Position numbers and translations under genes: made by a program. A DNA stretch of 64,000 nucleotides from Streptomyces globisporus (GTDB lineage: Bacteria > Actinomycetota > Actinomycetes > Streptomycetales > Streptomycetaceae), in assembly GCA_014649555.1 (NCBI GenBank), contig BMTG01000003.1, forward strand, positions 496,001-560,000, given 5' to 3'. Shown piece by piece: positions 1-8,941 of the stretch. Under the pieces are notes generated by a model. It did no database searches. It was given only the letters and a program-made list of their open reading frames with translations, and was not told the DNA's origin. Numbering within the stretch: position 1 is the stretch's first letter; the number at the start of each line of letters is the position of its first letter.

Positions 1-2
1 TC

Positions 3-599
3 GCCCTCGGCATGGGCAGCACGGTCCTGTCCTCCCTTCAACTCGGCTGGGTGCCGGCCGCGCAGAGCAGCATCCTGCTGCTCCTCGTCCTCATCTTCGT
101 CGTGCCGCTCCAACTCGTCGGCGGAGTCTTCGCCTTCCTGGCCCGCGACGCCGGGGCGGGCACGGCGCTGCTGCTGCTCGGCGCCGCCTGGGCGGGCACG
201 AGTGTGACGTCCCTGGACTCCCCGCCCGGCAAGCCGGTGGTGGCCCAGGCCGTCTTCCTCCTGGCCCTCGTCCCCTTCGTGCTCGCACTCGCCGGGGCGG
301 CCGTGCAGTCCAAGCCCCTGTTCGCCGTGCTCCTCACCCTCACCGCGGTGCGCTTCGCCCTCACGGGCCTGTACGAGGCGGACCTGGGCAACGTCTTCCA
401 GACGGCGGCGGGCTGGACCGGTCTCGGCATCGGGGTCTTCGCGCTCTACGGCGGGCTCGCGCTGCTCGTCGAGGACGGGAAGCAGCGCACCGTGCTTCCC
501 CTCTTCCGCCGCGGCAAGGCCCGCGAGTCCATCGAGGGCGACCTCCGCGAACAGCTCACCGAGGCGCAGCAGGAGGCCGGAGTCCGCCACCAGCTGTGA
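3..599 (+). CDS. GPR1/FUN34/YaaH-like membrane protein, 5' end outside the window
   Basis: Multipass membrane protein of the acetate/succinate permease-like GPR1/FUN34/YaaH type. The frame is open to the first base of the window, so the start lies upstream; the first in-window ATG is at 12. About six hydrophobic segments are visible, followed by a polar cytoplasmic tail with basic and acidic residues (RRGKARESIEGDLREQL). The last 44 bases overlap the convergent ABC ATPase gene. The family call rests on overall hydrophobic pattern and a few small-residue motifs, so substrate is unknown. Confidence 0.6.
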   Translation, partial: ALGMGSTVLSSLQLGWVPAAQSSILLLLVLIFVVPLQLVGGVFAFLARDAGAGTALLLLGAAWAGTSVTSLDSPPGKPVVAQAVFLLALVPFVLALAGAAVQSKPLFAVLLTLTAVRFALTGLYEADLGNVFQTAAGWTGLGIGVFALYGGLALLVEDGKQRTVLPLFRRGKARESIEGDLREQLTEAQQEAGVRHQL

Positions 600-1275
600 C
601 GGGCCCGGCCGGCGCCTTCTCGGTGTCGCGCTCGTCCCAGCGGACCGTACGGTCGCACCAGCGCTCCAGCAGCACCCGGTCGTGGCCGACCGCCAGCAGG
701 GCCGCCCCGGACGCGGCGCGGTAGCGCTCGACGACGGCGACCAGGGCGGCCGTGGTGGACGCGTCGAGCATCGCGGTCATCTCGTCGCAGATCAGCAGCC
801 GTGGCCGCAGCACCAGGGCCCGGGCCAGGCAGGCCCGCTGGAGCTGGCCGTCGCTCACCGCGTGCGGCCGGCGCTCCAGCAGCTCGTCGGAGAGGCCGAC
901 CAGCGGGGCCAGTTCCGCCACCCGCTCGGGGACGTCCCGGCGGCGGCCGGTGGACCGCAGCGGCTGGGCGATCAGTTCGCGCAGGCTGAGGCGGGGGTCG
1001 GCGGAGAGCCGGGGCTGCTGGAAGACCACGCCGACGGCGGTGCGCTGCTCGCGCGGGGCGCGGTGCCGCCAGCCGCGTATCACCGTGCCGTCCAGGGTCA
1101 TGGTTCCGGCGTCCGGGCGGTGCAGGAGGGCGGCGACCTTGGCCAGGGTCGACTTGCCGCAGCCGCTGGGGCCCAGCAGCCCGACCGCCTCGCCCGCTCC
1201 GACGTGCAGGGACACATCGCGGACGACGGGGTCGCGCCGGTCGTAGCCGGCGGTGATCCGGGTCATCTCAAGCAT
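556..1275 (-). CDS. Peptide/nickel-type ABC transporter ATPase (DppF position)
   Basis: Cytoplasmic ATPase of 239 residues and last gene of a five-gene ABC import operon. Walker A is GPSGCGKST near residue 35 and Walker B is LLICDEMTAMLD. The signature loop reads VSDGQLQ instead of LSGGQ, so this half-site is degenerate. The start chosen is the ATG at 1275, which overlaps the upstream ATPase gene by 8 bases; a longer upstream ATG at 1374 would run far into that gene. The protein lacks the Cys-rich oligopeptide C-terminal extension seen in its partner. Substrate is likely a peptide or metal chelate, which the sequence alone does not settle. Confidence 0.85.
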   Translation of the reverse strand: MLEMTRITAGYDRRDPVVRDVSLHVGAGEAVGLLGPSGCGKSTLAKVAALLHRPDAGTMTLDGTVIRGWRHRAPREQRTAVGVVFQQPRLSADPRLSLRELIAQPLRSTGRRRDVPERVAELAPLVGLSDELLERRPHAVSDGQLQRACLARALVLRPRLLICDEMTAMLDASTTAALVAVVERYRAASGAALLAVGHDRVLLERWCDRTVRWDERDTEKAPAGPVTAGGGLRPPAAPR

Positions 1276-2254
1276 CGGCGGACTCCTTCGATGGGGAGTG
1301 TGCCCGGCCGGTCGGCCCGTGGTGGCAGGCCAGGCCCGCCGTGAAGGCCGGGCGTTCGCCGGTGCAGCGGGCATCGGCGTACGCGCAGCGGTCGGCGAAG
1401 GCGCAGCCCTCGGGCAGCGCCCCCAGCTCCGGCGGCGTCCCGGGGATGGGGGTGAACTCCCGCTCGGGCAGGGCGTCCAGCAGGCCCTTGGCGTACGGGT
1501 GGCGGGGGCCGGGTGCGCCGAAGAAGGTCTCCGCGTCCGCGATCTCGACGATCCGTCCCGCGTACATGACGGCGACCCGGTCGGCGATGCGTTCGGCGGC
1601 GGCCAGGTCGTGGGTGATGATCAGCAGCGCCCGGCCCTCGTCGGTGTGGCGGCGCAGTTCGTCCACGGTCCGCTCGACGAGGTCCCGGTCGAGTCCGGTG
1701 GTCGGTTCGTCGGCGAGCAGCAGCGGGGCGTCGCCGATCAGGGCGAGGGCGGTCGCGGCGCGCTGGGCGAGGCCGCCGGAGAGCTCGTGGGGGTAGCGGT
1801 CGAGGTGGTCCTCGGGGAACGAGGCGCGGGCGGCGGCCGCGGCGGCGGCCTTCGGCAGCTCGCTTCCCCGCGCTCCGGTCAGCTCGCGCAGGCTCTCCTC
1901 CAGCTGGGCCCGGACGGTGCGCACGGGGGTCAGGTGGGCGGCGGGGCTCTGCGGTACGAGGCCGATGCGCCGTCCTCGTACAGTGCGGGCGAGGGTGCGT
2001 TCGCCGGCGGTGAGCAGGTCCGTGTCCCCGCCGAGCAGCGCGCTGCCGGTGGTGGCCGCGTTGGCGGGCAGCAGTCCGAGCAGCGCGGAGGCCAGGACGG
2101 ACTTGCCGCAGCCGCTCTCGCCGACCAGGGCCAGGCACTCCCCCGGTGCGACGGAGAAGCGGGCGTCGGTGACGGCGGCGATGTCCCGGCCGCCGCGCAT
2201 CCGGAAGCGGACGGAGAGGTCCCGGACGTCCAGGACAGGGGGCTCGGCGGTCAC
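1268..2254 (-). CDS. Peptide/nickel-type ABC transporter ATPase (DppD position)
   Basis: ATPase of 328 residues with Walker A GESGCGKS near residue 44, signature LSGG, Walker B LLLADEPTTGLD and H-loop ITHD. The C-terminus carries the Cys-containing oligopeptide/dipeptide transporter extension (CAFADRC...C). The GTG start at 2254 overlaps the TGA of the upstream permease in a GTGA, indicating translational coupling. It should pair with the neighbouring ATPase to drive the two permeases. Family assignment is firm; substrate is not. Confidence 0.9.
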   Translation of the reverse strand: MTAEPPVLDVRDLSVRFRMRGGRDIAAVTDARFSVAPGECLALVGESGCGKSVLASALLGLLPANAATTGSALLGGDTDLLTAGERTLARTVRGRRIGLVPQSPAAHLTPVRTVRAQLEESLRELTGARGSELPKAAAAAAARASFPEDHLDRYPHELSGGLAQRAATALALIGDAPLLLADEPTTGLDRDLVERTVDELRRHTDEGRALLIITHDLAAAERIADRVAVMYAGRIVEIADAETFFGAPGPRHPYAKGLLDALPEREFTPIPGTPPELGALPEGCAFADRCAYADARCTGERPAFTAGLACHHGPTGRAHSPSKESADA

Positions 2255-3108
2255 AGCATCAGCTCCGATTTCCGGCGCGGGTTGATCCGGTCGCGCCAGG
2301 CTCCGGCGAGTCCCGCGAGCGCGAGGGTCGGGATGATCAGGAAGAGGCCGGGGAAGAGGGTGGGCCACCAGTCCCCCGCGAGCAGCGAACCGCGCGCGGA
2401 CTGGACGAGGTTGCCGAGGCTCGCCTGATGGGACGGGAGGCCGAGCCCGAGGAAGGACAGCGCGGACTCGTGCCACATGGCGTGCGGCACCATCAGCACC
2501 GCCGCGAGGCCCGCCTGCGGCAGCACGCCGGGCAGCAGATGGCGCACGATGACCCGGGTCCGGGAGGCGCCGCCGGAGACGGCCGCGTCGATGAAGGGGC
2601 GCGAGCGCAGCGAGAGCACTTCGGAGCGGACGATCCGGGCGGTGGAGATCCAGTGCGTCAGGGCGACCGAGACGATCACCGGCCAGACACCGGGCCGGAA
2701 CATCGCGACGATGAAGATGCCGAGCAGCAGGTGCGGGATGGAGGACAGGGCGTCCACGACGCGCATCACGATCCGGTCGGCCCAGCCGCCGAACGCCCCG
2801 GCGAGCGCGCCGATCGCGGTTCCGATGACGGTGGCGGTGAGGGCGGCGACCAGGCCGACAAGCAGGGAGACCCGCAGCCCGTAGACGCAGCGCAGCAGGA
2901 GGTCGCGGCCGACGTCGTCGGTGCCGAACAGGTGGGCGAGGGACGGCGGGTCGAGCTTGTTGGCCAGGTCCACGGCCTGCTGGTCGAGCTGGGCCAGCGG
3001 CGGGACGACGAGGACGGCGAGCGCGACGGCGGTGACGATCACCGCCGAGGTGACGACCCGGACGCGGCGGGTGGTGCGGCCCGGCCGGGCGAGTGCGGTC
3101 TCAGCCAT
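2251..3108 (-). CDS. Peptide/nickel-type ABC transporter permease (DppC type)
   Basis: Inner-membrane permease of 285 residues, BPD_transp_1 fold. After a short basic N-terminus there is one TM, then a periplasmic stretch with LDPPSLAHLFGTDDVGRDLL, the hallmark of DppC/OppC/NikC proteins, then five more TMs. The EAA loop is around GGASRTRVIVRHLLP. It overlaps the partner permease gene upstream by 8 bases and the ATPase gene downstream by 4 bases (GTGA). Confidence 0.9.
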   Translation of the reverse strand: MAETALARPGRTTRRVRVVTSAVIVTAVALAVLVVPPLAQLDQQAVDLANKLDPPSLAHLFGTDDVGRDLLLRCVYGLRVSLLVGLVAALTATVIGTAIGALAGAFGGWADRIVMRVVDALSSIPHLLLGIFIVAMFRPGVWPVIVSVALTHWISTARIVRSEVLSLRSRPFIDAAVSGGASRTRVIVRHLLPGVLPQAGLAAVLMVPHAMWHESALSFLGLGLPSHQASLGNLVQSARGSLLAGDWWPTLFPGLFLIIPTLALAGLAGAWRDRINPRRKSELML

Positions 3109-4093
3109 CGAAGGCCACCCGGGGGTCGGCGAGTCCGTAGAGGAGGTCGGAGAGCAGGTTGCCGAGGAGGACGGCGGCGGTGGCGAGCACCGTGAGCGCG
3201 GCGAGCAGGGAGAAGTCCACCGAGGTGGCGGCCTGGACGGTGGCGGCGGCGATGCCGGGCCAGCTGAAGACCGTCTCGACGAGCAGCGCGCCGGTGATGA
3301 GTTCGGGGACGCGGGAGCCGATGAGGGTGAGCATCGGCAGCATCCCGGAGCGCAGGGCGTGGCCGAGGAGCACGGTGCGTTCGCTCAGTCCCCGGGCGCG
3401 GGCGCCGCGGACCGGGTCCTCGGCGAGCGCGTCGGCGACCCCTTGGCGTACGTAGAGGAAGAACCACGGCAGCTGGGAGATGCCGAGGACCGCCGCGGGC
3501 AGCACGAGGTGGGAGGCGACCTGGCCGAAGGTGACGACGTCGCTGGCGGCGTCGGTGAGCCCGCCGGCCGGCAGGACGTCGAGCTTCAGGGCGAAGAACC
3601 AGATGGCGAGCAGCCCGAGCCAGAAGGCGGGGGCGGCTTCCAGGGTGTACGCGACGGAGCTGACGCACCGGTCGAGCCAGCCCCCGGGCCTGCGGGCGGC
3701 GAGGACACCGAGTCCGGTGCCGAGGAGGATCGCGACGAGGAAGGCGGTGGCGGCGAGCAGGACGGACCAGCCCATGCGCTCCGCGATGACGTCGGCGACG
3801 GGCTGGCGCATCACACTGGAGTCGCCGAAGTCGCCCCGGAGGGCGGAGGTCAGCCAGTCCCACCAGCGGGCGACCAGCGGCTGGTCGACGCCGAGGTTGG
3901 CCCGCAGCTGGTCGAGGTTCTCCTGCGACGCGGTGAGCCCGGCGGTGCCCGCGTAGGCCTTGACGGGGTCGAAGGGGGACGCGGCGGCAACGGCGAAGAC
4001 GCCGAAGGTGACGACGCCGAGGACGGGGACGGCGAACAGGGCCCGCCGTCCCGCCATCCGCGCCATCGGCCCCCAGGGGAGGCGCCGGCTCAC
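3101..4093 (-). CDS. Peptide/nickel-type ABC transporter permease (DppB type)
   Basis: Inner-membrane permease of 330 residues, partner of the DppC-type protein. The N-terminal TM (LFAVPVLGVVTFGVFAVA) is followed by a long extracytoplasmic region and five TMs, with an EAA loop near GARARGLSERTVLLGHALR. The GTG start at 4093 forms a GTGA overlap with the stop of the binding-protein gene, the same coupling used elsewhere in this operon; an internal ATG at 4066 is the alternative. Confidence 0.9.
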   Translation of the reverse strand: MSRRLPWGPMARMAGRRALFAVPVLGVVTFGVFAVAAASPFDPVKAYAGTAGLTASQENLDQLRANLGVDQPLVARWWDWLTSALRGDFGDSSVMRQPVADVIAERMGWSVLLAATAFLVAILLGTGLGVLAARRPGGWLDRCVSSVAYTLEAAPAFWLGLLAIWFFALKLDVLPAGGLTDAASDVVTFGQVASHLVLPAAVLGISQLPWFFLYVRQGVADALAEDPVRGARARGLSERTVLLGHALRSGMLPMLTLIGSRVPELITGALLVETVFSWPGIAAATVQAATSVDFSLLAALTVLATAAVLLGNLLSDLLYGLADPRVAFDG

Positions 4094-5706
4094 TTCTCCG
4101 AACCCTCGGCGTTCTTGGTGGACCACTTCTCGACGTTCCACCAGGGTCCGGAGGCCAGCCCGTGATCGTGCGGCTCGACCTGGGTGGTGAGGGCGCCGAA
4201 GCGGTCGTCGACGACGTAGAGGTGGTCGATGTGGGTGAGGAAGGTGTAGCCCGGGTTCTTCACCAGCTCGCGCTGGACGGTGTCGTACGCCTTCTTCCGC
4301 TCGGCCTTGTCCCCGCTCCTGCGCCCGGCCTCGATCGCGGCGTCGACGGCCTTGTTGTCGTACCAGGCCATGTTGTTGAAGCCGTCGCCCGCGAGGGAGG
4401 ACTTCAGCAGGGTGTACTGGTCGAAGTCGGGGTCGGCCGGGGAGCCGCCGCCCGCGAGCACGGCGTCGTGCTTCATGCGGGGCTCGATGACCTCCCAGGT
4501 CCCGGCCTCGGTGCGGATGTCGATGCCCGCCTTCTTGGCGTCGGAGGCGTAGGCGAGGGCGTGCTCCTGGCGGAGCTTGTCACCGCTGAGGTACCAGAGG
4601 GGGAAGGTGGCGCGCACCCCGTCCTTGACGCGGACGCCGTCCTTGCCGGGCTTCCATCCGGCCTCGTCCAGGATCTTCTTCGCCGCGGCGAGGTCGTGCG
4701 TGCGCTCGGTGCCCTTCGTGAACCACTCGCTGTCGGTGGGGACCGGGCCGTAGGCGGGCTTGCCGCTGCCGTTGAGGATGGCGTCGACCATCGCCTGCCG
4801 GTCGACCGCCACATCGAGGGCGCGGCGCACGGCGGTGTCGCCCGCGACCTTGTTGTTCGTGGGCAGCGTCACCGTGCGGTAGTCGTAGCTGTTCGCCGCG
4901 TAGGTCTTCTTGCCCTGCTCGTCGGCGAAGCCCTTGGCGAGGTTGGGCGGCAGGATCGCACCGTCGAGGTCGCCGGAGCGCAGCCGGGTGGCGCGCACGT
5001 CGTCGTCCTTGATGATCGCCATGGTGAACTTCTTCACCTCGGGTGCGCCGCCCCAGTAGTCGGGGTTGGCGGTGAAGCTGAGCTTCTCACCCTTGGACCA
5101 CTTGGTGAGGACGTAGGGCCCGGTGCCGACCGGCTTGGTGGTGAAGGCTCCGGTGTTGACGTCCTGCTTGCCCGCGACGTGCTCGGGGGCGATGGGCAGG
5201 ACGGTGCGCTGGGCGAACGGCGCGTAGGGGTACTTGAGCGTGAAGACGACCGTGTCCTCGCCCTTCGCCGTGACGTCCTTGACGGCGTCCAGCTCGGTAC
5301 GGGAGGGGTTGTTGGTCTTCTCGTCGAGGATGGTGCGGTAGGTGAAGACGACGTCCTTGGCACCGAACGCCTTGCCGTCGCTGAACTTCACGCCCTGGCG
5401 CAGCCTGTACGTGTACGTCAGGCCGTCGGCACTGACCTCGGGGAGTGCGGCGGCGAGGGCGGGGCGGAGCTTCATGTCCGCGTCCAGGGCGAGCAGCCCG
5501 TCGAAGATCTTGGAGTTGCCGTCCTTGCCGTAGCCGAGCAGCGGGCTCAGGCTGTCGGGCTCGTAGGCGATGCCGACGACGGCCGAGGTGGAGCCCGAAC
5601 CGGATCCGCTCTTGGCGCTGTCCGGGTTCGAGCAGGCCGCCGCGGTCAGGGACAGGGCGGTCGCCAGTGTGGCGGCGACCGCCACCCGTATCGATCGGGC
5701 CGTCAT
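4090..5706 (-). CDS. ABC transporter substrate-binding lipoprotein, family 5
   Basis: Extracytoplasmic solute-binding protein (SBP_bac_5) of 538 residues and first gene of the operon. It has a basic n-region, a hydrophobic stretch and a lipobox-like LTAAAC giving a lipid-anchored Cys near residue 25. The family signature KFSDGKAFGAKDVVFTY is present. The ATG at 5706 is preferred because AGGGA lies 10 bases upstream; a TTG at 5727 is also in frame. Gene order binding protein-permease-permease-ATPase-ATPase matches oligopeptide/dipeptide and Ni importers. Ligand unknown. Confidence 0.9.
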   Translation of the reverse strand: MTARSIRVAVAATLATALSLTAAACSNPDSAKSGSGSGSTSAVVGIAYEPDSLSPLLGYGKDGNSKIFDGLLALDADMKLRPALAAALPEVSADGLTYTYRLRQGVKFSDGKAFGAKDVVFTYRTILDEKTNNPSRTELDAVKDVTAKGEDTVVFTLKYPYAPFAQRTVLPIAPEHVAGKQDVNTGAFTTKPVGTGPYVLTKWSKGEKLSFTANPDYWGGAPEVKKFTMAIIKDDDVRATRLRSGDLDGAILPPNLAKGFADEQGKKTYAANSYDYRTVTLPTNNKVAGDTAVRRALDVAVDRQAMVDAILNGSGKPAYGPVPTDSEWFTKGTERTHDLAAAKKILDEAGWKPGKDGVRVKDGVRATFPLWYLSGDKLRQEHALAYASDAKKAGIDIRTEAGTWEVIEPRMKHDAVLAGGGSPADPDFDQYTLLKSSLAGDGFNNMAWYDNKAVDAAIEAGRRSGDKAERKKAYDTVQRELVKNPGYTFLTHIDHLYVVDDRFGALTTQVEPHDHGLASGPWWNVEKWSTKNAEGSEK

Positions 5707-5736
5707 ACTCTGCACATCCCTGTTCAAGATCGACTG

Positions 5737-5759
5737 TAATTGCGAGCAGTACGCAATTA
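5737..5759. promoter_or_regulatory. Candidate operator upstream of the peptide-type ABC operon
   Basis: A perfect inverted repeat, TAATTGCG, seven bases, CGCAATTA, lies 31 bases upstream of the binding-protein ATG at 5706. It sits in AT-rich DNA, unusual for this genome, and in the only intergenic gap before the operon. A regulator binding here is inferred; no regulator gene is adjacent. Confidence 0.45.
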
Positions 5760-5818
5760 AACAGCACGCTCCGCTGCGGCCCGTCTTCGACCGGTGATCG
5801 TGGCGGCCCTGACCGGGG

Positions 5819-6655
5819 TCACCCCTTGACCGCCCCCGCGGTGAGGCCCTGCACGATGTGCCGGCTGGCGAAGGCGAACAGCACCATGGTCGGGAGGATC
5901 GTCAGGACGGCGGCCGCGGACATCGAACCCCAGTCGATGTTGAAGCTGGAGATGAAACCGTTGAGAGCCGTCGGCACGGTCTTGTTGTCGTCGCTGTTCA
6001 TCAGCGTGACGGACAGGAACAGCTCGTTCCAGCAGTTGACGAAGTTGAAGATGAAGGCTGCCACGATGCCCGGCTTCATCACGGGCAGGAGCACCCGGAA
6101 CAGCGCGCCGAGTCGTGAGCAGCCGTCGATCATGGCCGCCTCCTCCAGGGTGTCCGGGATGTTCGCGAAGAAGCCGCGGAGCATGACCGTGCAGAACGGG
6201 ATGCAGACCGCGATGTAGACGAGGACGAGTCCGAGCCGGTTGTCGACGAGCCCCAGGTCGGTCATCAGCAGGTACAGCGGCCCCAGCGCGATGAAGCTGG
6301 GGATCATCTGCGTGACCAGGGCCGCCATCAGCAGCGCGGTCTTGGTCCGGAACTCGAACCGGGCCAGTACGTAGGCCGAGAGCATCGAGATCACGGTAGC
6401 CACGGTCCCGGCCACCGCCGACACGATCAGGCTGTTGAGGAGGTAGGTGCCGAACTGGGACGAGCCGAACAGGCCGGAGTAGTTCTCGAGGGAGAAGTCC
6501 TCGGGCCAGTAGGCGAGGGGGAAGGTGAAGATGTCGCCGGCGGGTTTGAAGGACGTGATGGTGATCCAGTACAGCGGGAAGATCGTGAAGATCAGCCAGA
6601 GCGTGAGGAAGCCGATCCTCGCGGTCCTGCCGGCCCGGGACTCGCGGGTGTTCAC
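5819..6655 (-). CDS. Carbohydrate ABC transporter permease (MalG/MsmG type)
   Basis: Inner-membrane permease of 278 residues with six predicted TMs. The EAA loop reads EEAAMIDGCSRLGALFRVLLPVMKPG, typical of CUT1 sugar permeases, and the C-terminus ends RHIVQGLTAGAVKG, the classic MalG-like tail. GTG at 6655 overlaps the TGA of the upstream permease (GTGA). It is the last gene of the operon and no dedicated ATPase is encoded here, so it probably uses a shared MsiK-type ATPase, as known for Streptomyces CUT1 systems. Confidence 0.9.
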   Translation of the reverse strand: MNTRESRAGRTARIGFLTLWLIFTIFPLYWITITSFKPAGDIFTFPLAYWPEDFSLENYSGLFGSSQFGTYLLNSLIVSAVAGTVATVISMLSAYVLARFEFRTKTALLMAALVTQMIPSFIALGPLYLLMTDLGLVDNRLGLVLVYIAVCIPFCTVMLRGFFANIPDTLEEAAMIDGCSRLGALFRVLLPVMKPGIVAAFIFNFVNCWNELFLSVTLMNSDDNKTVPTALNGFISSFNIDWGSMSAAAVLTILPTMVLFAFASRHIVQGLTAGAVKG

Positions 6656-7632
6656 CGCCGCACCCCCTTCTCTTTGGTGGCCGTGAGGTAGAAGACGGAG
6701 AACAGCAGGAGTCCGGCGACGATCAGCAGCCCGAGGGCGGACGCCCTGCCGTAGTCGCCCTGCTGCATGATCGTGATCATCCAGGTGGTGACGATGTGCG
6801 TCTCGTTGTTCGGACCGCCGCCCGTGGTGCCGAAGATGATGTCCGGGAAGTTGAAGATCCAGATCACCCGCAGCAGCACCGTGAGGGCCAGCGTCGCCCG
6901 GATGTAGGGGATGGTGATCTGGAAGAGGGTGCGCACCTTCCCGGCGCCGTCGAGCGCGGCAGCTTCGTAGACCTCGTCGGGGATCGACTGGAGCGCCGCG
7001 AGGATCATGATCGCGAAGAAGGTCACCCCGTACCAGATGTTGGCGACGATGATCGCGACCATGGCCGTCTTGGGATCGGCCAGCCAGGGCACCGGTTCGT
7101 CGATCAGCGACGCCTTCATCAGCAGGTCGTTGACGACGCCGAACTCGCTGTTGAACATCCAGCGGAACAGGATCCCGATCAGGAAGCCGGAGATCGCCCA
7201 GGGGAAGAAGATCAGCGCCTGGTAGAGACCGCGGAAGCGGAAGCGGCGTCGCAGCCACAGGGCCAGCGCGAAGCCGATGACCAGCTGGGGCACGATCGAG
7301 GCGACCACCCAGAGGGCGGTGTTGCTCAGGACGGTGCCCCACAGCGGATCGCCGAAGACGGCCTTGAAGTTGCCGAATCCGACGAAGGACGTGTCGGTCA
7401 GATCGGAGAGGTTCCAGTTGCGGAAGGCCATCTGGCTTCCGGCGACCATCGGGTAGTAGGTGAAGAACGCAACGAAGAGAGCCGCCGGCGCCATGAACGC
7501 CGCGATGGTCAGGCCTCTGCGCGTCGTGAACTCCCGCTTGCGCCGCCCGCCGTCCGCCGGCTGCGCCCGGCGCGGGCCCCCGGAGCGTCGCCGGACCTTC
7601 TCGGGGGCCGGTGGAGCCGTACCTGCGCGCAT
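6652..7632 (-). CDS. Carbohydrate ABC transporter permease (MalF/MsmF type)
   Basis: Inner-membrane permease of 326 residues. A basic 35-residue cytoplasmic N-terminus precedes six TMs. The EAA loop (YEAAALDGAGKVRTLFQITIPYI) is a good CUT1 match. It starts one base after the stop of the binding-protein gene and overlaps the second permease by 4 bases, so the three transport genes should be one transcript. Confidence 0.9.
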   Translation of the reverse strand: MRAGTAPPAPEKVRRRSGGPRRAQPADGGRRKREFTTRRGLTIAAFMAPAALFVAFFTYYPMVAGSQMAFRNWNLSDLTDTSFVGFGNFKAVFGDPLWGTVLSNTALWVVASIVPQLVIGFALALWLRRRFRFRGLYQALIFFPWAISGFLIGILFRWMFNSEFGVVNDLLMKASLIDEPVPWLADPKTAMVAIIVANIWYGVTFFAIMILAALQSIPDEVYEAAALDGAGKVRTLFQITIPYIRATLALTVLLRVIWIFNFPDIIFGTTGGGPNNETHIVTTWMITIMQQGDYGRASALGLLIVAGLLLFSVFYLTATKEKGVRR

Positions 7633-7633
7633 G

Positions 7634-8941
7634 TCAGCTCTTCTCGCTCTTCCGCTTCGCGGTCCAGTACGCGTCCCAGTCGGCGAGGAGCTGTTCCTGC
7701 GTCATCTTGCCGAGGAGCACGCGCTGGACGTCGGCGTCGGCCTTCTGCGTCCACTCGGTGAACCACGGCACGTCCCGGGGCTGGGTGGCGGTGAGATACC
7801 GGTCCGGGTTCTCGTTCATCGTGACGTAGCTGGCCCAGGGGCCGGTCTTGTAGAAGGAGTCCTCGGCCGCCTCCTTCAGGATCGGGACGAGGCTGTTCTC
7901 CTGGGCGAACGTGGTCGACGCCTCGCCCTCCGACAGGAACTCGACCAGCTTCACGGCCTCCGCCTTGTGCTTGCTCCCCTTGGCCACGCCCCATCCCGCG
8001 GTCGCCAGCGGCTGCACGGCCTTTCCGCCGGGGCCGGCGAGCAGCGGGGCGGTGGTCCACTGCTCCTCCGTGATCGCCTTGGACTTCCGCAGGGTGGCGA
8101 TCACCTCGGGGTCCTGGAGGAGGAACGCCGTGGATCCGTTGGAGAAGCCCTCGACCATCTCGGGGTAGCCCCAGGCCACGGAGGACGGAGGCGCGGCCTT
8201 CTTGAAGATCTCGATGTACGTCTTGAGCGCCTCGGCCGCTTCCGGCGCGGAGAAGATCGTGCTGCCGTCGGTCAGCCGGTAGCCGTCGGCGGGGTCGATC
8301 CGGTCGGCGACGTACGCCTCGATGACCGCGGTGACGTTGCTGACGGCGTTGGGCCCGCCGCGGAAGGCGTAGCCGTAACGCCGCTTGGCCTTGTCCTGGA
8401 CGGCGCTCGCCTGCTGGAGGAGTTCGTCCCAGGTGCCGGGCGGCTTGTCGTACCCGGCCTCGGCTATGAGGTCCTTCCGGTAGAAGAGGCTGAGCCCGTA
8501 GAAGCCGTACGGCACGAAGTACGTGCGGCCCTCTTTGTCCTTGGCGGCAGCGGCGGCGTTCTCGGTGAGCTGTGGCCAGCCGGACCAGTCCTTGAGGTCC
8601 GGGCCCATGTCGTGGAGCCACTTGTTGTTCGACCAGGGGCCGACCGTGATGTCCCTGACCTCCACGGTGTCGACCCCGCTGCCGGACTGCAGCATCTGCT
8701 GGATCTTCTGGTCGGCCTGCGCGGTCGGCGGCGACACCAGGTTCACCTTGATCTTCGGGTTCTGCTTCTCGAAGTCGCCGATGAGCTGCTGCAGCAGTTC
8801 CGTGCGCGCGGGGTTGGTCAGGCTCTCGACCATGTTCAGGGTGACCGTTCCGTCGCCGGCTCCGCCGCCCATGGCGGAGCAGCCCGTCGCCGTCAGACCG
8901 AGGGCCAGGCCCAGGGCGACGACCGTGTTCCTGCGTTTCAT
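7634..8941 (-). CDS. Carbohydrate-type ABC transporter substrate-binding lipoprotein
   Basis: Extracellular solute-binding protein, family 1, 435 residues. The signal has n-region KRRN and lipobox LTATGC around residue 21. The body contains the family features (VNLVSPPTAQADQKIQQMLQ, YGFYGLSLFYRKDL, GTWDELLQQA). The ATG at 8941 overlaps the stop of the aminotransferase gene (ATGA). Coupling to a PLP enzyme rather than a glycosidase suggests that the ligand may be an amino-containing or sulfur-containing compound and not a simple sugar; that is inference. Confidence 0.88.
   Translation of the reverse strand: MKRRNTVVALGLALGLTATGCSAMGGGAGDGTVTLNMVESLTNPARTELLQQLIGDFEKQNPKIKVNLVSPPTAQADQKIQQMLQSGSGVDTVEVRDITVGPWSNNKWLHDMGPDLKDWSGWPQLTENAAAAAKDKEGRTYFVPYGFYGLSLFYRKDLIAEAGYDKPPGTWDELLQQASAVQDKAKRRYGYAFRGGPNAVSNVTAVIEAYVADRIDPADGYRLTDGSTIFSAPEAAEALKTYIEIFKKAAPPSSVAWGYPEMVEGFSNGSTAFLLQDPEVIATLRKSKAITEEQWTTAPLLAGPGGKAVQPLATAGWGVAKGSKHKAEAVKLVEFLSEGEASTTFAQENSLVPILKEAAEDSFYKTGPWASYVTMNENPDRYLTATQPRDVPWFTEWTQKADADVQRVLLGKMTQEQLLADWDAYWTAKRKSEKS

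Noticed and set aside
4162-5739. Long plus-strand open frame of over 500 codons opposite the family-5 binding protein
   Set aside because: Third-position GC shadow of a well-supported lipoprotein gene; its Val/Gly/Leu-rich composition has no domain logic. Many similar antisense frames across the window were dropped for the same reason.
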